Assembly (NCBI GenBank): GCA_012841735.1
Contig: DUUE01000403.1
Span: forward strand, 1 to 9,323
Direction of reading: 5' to 3'
Length of the DNA: 9,323 bases
From: Bacillota bacterium
Lineage (GTDB): Bacteria > Bacillota > Dethiobacteria > Dethiobacterales > Dethiobacteraceae
A program made the position numbers and the translations under genes. Positions 6,585 through 9,323 of the stretch are shown in pieces. The notes under the pieces are model-generated. The model ran no database searches, had not been told where the DNA came from, and saw only the letters and a program-made list of their open reading frames with translations. Positions within the stretch are counted from its first letter, which is position 1; each line of letters starts with the position of its first letter.

Positions 6585-9323
6585 CTAAACCAATCCAGAA
6601 TACTTCTCGAAGAATTTCATCAGCTTTTCAATAATCATTTGCTTTTTCTCAGCCCTGCCACCGCCAAAGCGGGATACAGGAGGCATGATTTTATCAATCG
6701 CTGTACCTGTTGTTTTCAGCATACCGTCGCGCAAAGCATTATCCATGAAACGCCTGGTTTCTTCAGGTTTTAATTTTTCTTCTTCTATAAGTGCTGCAAT
6801 ATCCGCTTCCTTACGCTCATGCAGGAATTTTCGCCAGTCCTCATCTACGTTTGTTGAAACATTGACCTGCTCAATAAAACGCTCGATCAGCTCTTTTTTG
6901 CTGCGAAGCTCAAGGCTGGAATTAATGGCTTTGTCTATGGATATAAGGATGGTTTTATCCTTGCAGTTGGATTCCTGATATTTGGCCACAAGCATAAGGA
7001 TATAATCAATATTTACCTCTATCTGCCTGATAAGTTCAATCTCGAAAATTATATCATCATTGATGGTTTCCTTATCTCCGTCAGCGCCCTTTCTGTATTC
7101 CTGATACAGGTCAATATAAATGCTCTGATAGTCCTGAAAATCCCTTTCAGACAGAATTTCATTCCCTTCAAAGTCATCAAATGAAGTAAGAATATTTCTG
7201 AGCCGAAGAATTGCTCCAAATAACTTGATAAAGTCTTTTTCAGCCTTTTCTCCGAGAATACGCTGCCCAAGAGGATACTGCGTTACCAGGGTGGCAATTA
7301 ATTCTTCATAGCCTGGCTTGTGCTCGCCGTTCTCATCATATCCCTTATAGTAATCTTCGTATGTTTTAAGCAGTACAATACCGCCTGCATCCTTATTGCC
7401 AAAAAGGGCAATGGCCTTGTCCGTTTCTTCTTTCAGGTCCCTGAAGCAAACAATATTCCCGTAGGTCTTTACGCTGTTTAGAATGCGGTTAGTCCTGGAA
7501 AACGCCTGCAGCAGTCCGTGCTGCCTCAGATTTTTGTCTACCCACAGCGTGTTAAGAGTTGTAGCATCAAAGCCTGTGAGGAACATATTGACGACAATCA
7601 GTATATCAACTTGCCGGTTCTTGACACGCAGGGAAAGGTCTTTATAGTAATTCTGAAACTTGTCCGCGGAAGTATTAAAATTTGTGCTAAATGTCGCATT
7701 GTAATCCCGGATAGCCGCCTCAAGAAAATCCCGGGAGCTCTGGTCAAGGTTTTCCATACTAAAGTCCTCTTCTGGCAACAGCCCATCCGGCTCTTCCTCA
7801 TTGGCACTGAAACTGAAAATGGTTGCGATAATAAGATCACGGTTCTTTTCCGTTATCTGCTTTTTAAACTCATTATAGTATTTGATTGCCATGGGGATGG
7901 AAGAAGTGGCAAATATGGAGTTAAAACCGGCAACACGCCTTGTTTCACGCTTCTCTATTATTCTCCTGGGATTTTGTTTATCGGCCTCTTCCCATTTTGC
8001 AGGGAATGTATAATAACTGTTGCGTTTTGTTTTCTGGTCGAAATGGTCAAGAACATAAGCGACAATTTCACTGATTCGCTGCGGATCTGCCAAAGCTTTT
8101 TCCCGGTCTATAGCATAGACTTTTTTGTCATTAATATGATCTGGCATTTTGATGGTATTGATAAAATCGATTCTGAAAGGCAGTACATTGCCATCATTGA
8201 TAGCATCCACAATGGTATAAGTATGCAGTTTATCTCCAAAAGCCTGCTCGGTTGTACGGAGGAGCGGATTGCCGCCTGAAGCAGCATTTGCAGCAAAAAT
8301 CGGTGTTCCCGTAAAACCGAAAATATGATATTTCTTAAAACTCTTCGTGATGGCCTGATGCATCTCACCAAACTGCGAACGGTGGCACTCATCGAAAATC
8401 AATACAACATGTTTTTTATAAATATCATGCTGCTTGTTTAAACGGATAAATCTATCCAGCTTTTGAATGGTGGTAACAATGATTTTATATTCATGAGGAT
8501 TTCCCTTTTCATCCCTGTCTTCCAATTGCCTTTGCAGTACCTTTGTCGATGTATTGCCATTGGCAGCGCCTTTTTCAAAGCGGTCATATTCTTTCATTGT
8601 CTGATAATCCAGATCTTTACGGTCAACAACAAACAGCACCTTGTCTATAAAAGGCAAGGCAGAAGCCAGTTGCGCTGTTTTGAAGCTGGTCAGGGTCTTA
8701 CCGGAACCCGTCGTATGCCAGATATATCCCCCTGCAGCCACTGTACCCATTTTCTTGTAGTTGGTTGATATGACAATACGGGATAAAATACGTTCTGCAG
8801 CGGCGATTTGATAGGGGCGCATGACAAGGAGCAGATCTTCAGATGTGAAGACACAGTATTTCGTTAAAACATTCAAAAGGGTATGCTTGGCAAAAAACGT
8901 TTTGGTAAAGTCCACAAGGTCAGGAATAATTTTATTATTTGCATCTGCCCAAAAGCTCGTAAACTCAAAGCTGTTGCTTGTCTTCTTACTCCTCCGCCGC
9001 TCGTTGCTTCTTTGCTCTTTAATATGGGCATTTCTTGTAGTGTTACTGTAATACTTTGTATGGGTACCATTGGAGATTACAAAAATCTGTACATACTCAA
9101 ACAAACCGGAAGCTGCCCAAAAGCTGTCGCGCTGGTAACGGTTAATCTGATTAAAGGCTTCACGGATAGCAACACCCCGCCGCTTTAACTCCACATGGAC
9201 AAGGGGCAGTCCGTTAACAAGTATGGTCACATCATAACGGGTTTTATGCTTACCGCCGGTTTCTTCGTACTGGTTAATCACCTGCAGGCGATTGTTATGA
9301 ATACTCTTCTTATCCAAAAGATA
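6585..9323 (-). CDS. hsdR: Type I restriction endonuclease subunit R (HsdR, type IC/EcoR124I-like), N-terminus beyond window
   Basis: This is the ATP-driven DNA-translocating and cleaving subunit of a type I restriction-modification complex (HsdR2M2S). The frame is open to the window edge, with 912 codons visible. By comparison with recalled EcoR124I HsdR (about 1038 residues), roughly 120 N-terminal residues are missing. In numbering from the TTG at 9317, the PD-(D/E)xK nuclease is Asp29, Glu43 and Lys45 (RYDVTILVNGLPLV then ELK), with QxxxY at Gln57-Tyr61. The superfamily 2 motor has TTGSGKT (202-208), DECH (309-312), TGTP (336-339), LTGFDA (580-585) and QAFSRTNR (604-611). The helical C-terminal region runs to residue 910. 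All catalytic motifs are intact and no frameshift is seen. The TTG is not the true start, since sequence homologous to HsdR continues upstream of it. The gene is visibly more AT-rich than the liv genes, consistent with a mobile defence locus. hsdM and hsdS are not in the window and probably lie to the right. Confidence 0.96.
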   Translation of the reverse strand, partial: YLLDKKSIHNNRLQVINQYEETGGKHKTRYDVTILVNGLPLVHVELKRRGVAIREAFNQINRYQRDSFWAASGLFEYVQIFVISNGTHTKYYSNTTRNAHIKEQRSNERRRSKKTSNSFEFTSFWADANNKIIPDLVDFTKTFFAKHTLLNVLTKYCVFTSEDLLLVMRPYQIAAAERILSRIVISTNYKKMGTVAAGGYIWHTTGSGKTLTSFKTAQLASALPFIDKVLFVVDRKDLDYQTMKEYDRFEKGAANGNTSTKVLQRQLEDRDEKGNPHEYKIIVTTIQKLDRFIRLNKQHDIYKKHVVLIFDECHRSQFGEMHQAITKSFKKYHIFGFTGTPIFAANAASGGNPLLRTTEQAFGDKLHTYTIVDAINDGNVLPFRIDFINTIKMPDHINDKKVYAIDREKALADPQRISEIVAYVLDHFDQKTKRNSYYTFPAKWEEADKQNPRRIIEKRETRRVAGFNSIFATSSIPMAIKYYNEFKKQITEKNRDLIIATIFSFSANEEEPDGLLPEEDFSMENLDQSSRDFLEAAIRDYNATFSTNFNTSADKFQNYYKDLSLRVKNRQVDILIVVNMFLTGFDATTLNTLWVDKNLRQHGLLQAFSRTNRILNSVKTYGNIVCFRDLKEETDKAIALFGNKDAGGIVLLKTYEDYYKGYDENGEHKPGYEELIATLVTQYPLGQRILGEKAEKDFIKLFGAILRLRNILTSFDDFEGNEILSERDFQDYQSIYIDLYQEYRKGADGDKETINDDIIFEIELIRQIEVNIDYILMLVAKYQESNCKDKTILISIDKAINSSLELRSKKELIERFIEQVNVSTNVDEDWRKFLHERKEADIAALIEEEKLKPEETRRFMDNALRDGMLKTTGTAIDKIMPPVSRFGGGRAEKKQMIIEKLMKFFEKYSGLV

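Noticed and set aside
7518..8279. A 253-codon open frame on the plus strand
   Set aside because: It is antisense to the conserved motor domain of hsdR, and its translation resembles no known family.
9315..9317. TTG at 9317 as the hsdR start
   Set aside because: The frame stays open to the window edge, and EcoR124I-type proteins have about 120 residues before this point, so the true start is outside the window.

Overview
The window carries seven protein-coding genes, all on the minus strand, so transcription runs from the right edge (9323) to the left edge (1). The genes have strong AGGAGG-type ribosome binding sites and several GTG starts. The binding protein is a lipoprotein with an Asn/Gly-rich linker, and the genes are tightly spaced or overlapping. 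Together these suggest a Gram-positive, clostridia-like Firmicute (perhaps Peptococcaceae-like). This is an inference; no rRNA or other taxonomic marker is present.

Layout in the direction of transcription. (1) 9323-6585: most of a type I restriction enzyme R subunit (hsdR), very close to the EcoR124I (type IC) family, with its N-terminus cut by the window edge. (2) 6393-5692: a UPF0173-type metallo-beta-lactamase-fold hydrolase with its own probable promoter, ended by a strong stem-loop at 5624-5659. (3) 5375-683: a complete LIV/HAAT-type ABC importer operon in the order livK-livH-livM-livG-livF (binding protein, two permeases, two ATPases). It starts from a candidate promoter near 5525-5553 and ends at a 17-bp stem terminator at 625-661. 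The livK-livH gap holds a GC-rich nested hairpin that may set a high binding-protein to permease ratio. (4) 500-1: the first 166 residues of a HemN/HemW-family radical SAM protein with its own extended -10 promoter.

In the transporter, LivK would capture an amino acid or similar small carboxylate outside the cell, LivH and LivM form the membrane channel, and LivG and LivF power import. The substrate cannot be read from the sequence. Two weak CodY-like boxes in the livK promoter/leader raise, without proving, branched-chain amino acid control.

Most of the window is ordinary. No CRISPR array, insertion sequence, tRNA or rRNA was seen, and I found no convincing undescribed system. The points most worth checking are the structured livK-livH spacer, the possible CodY sites, the four-cysteine radical SAM motif, the non-canonical signature sequence in LivG and the edge-truncated restriction locus.
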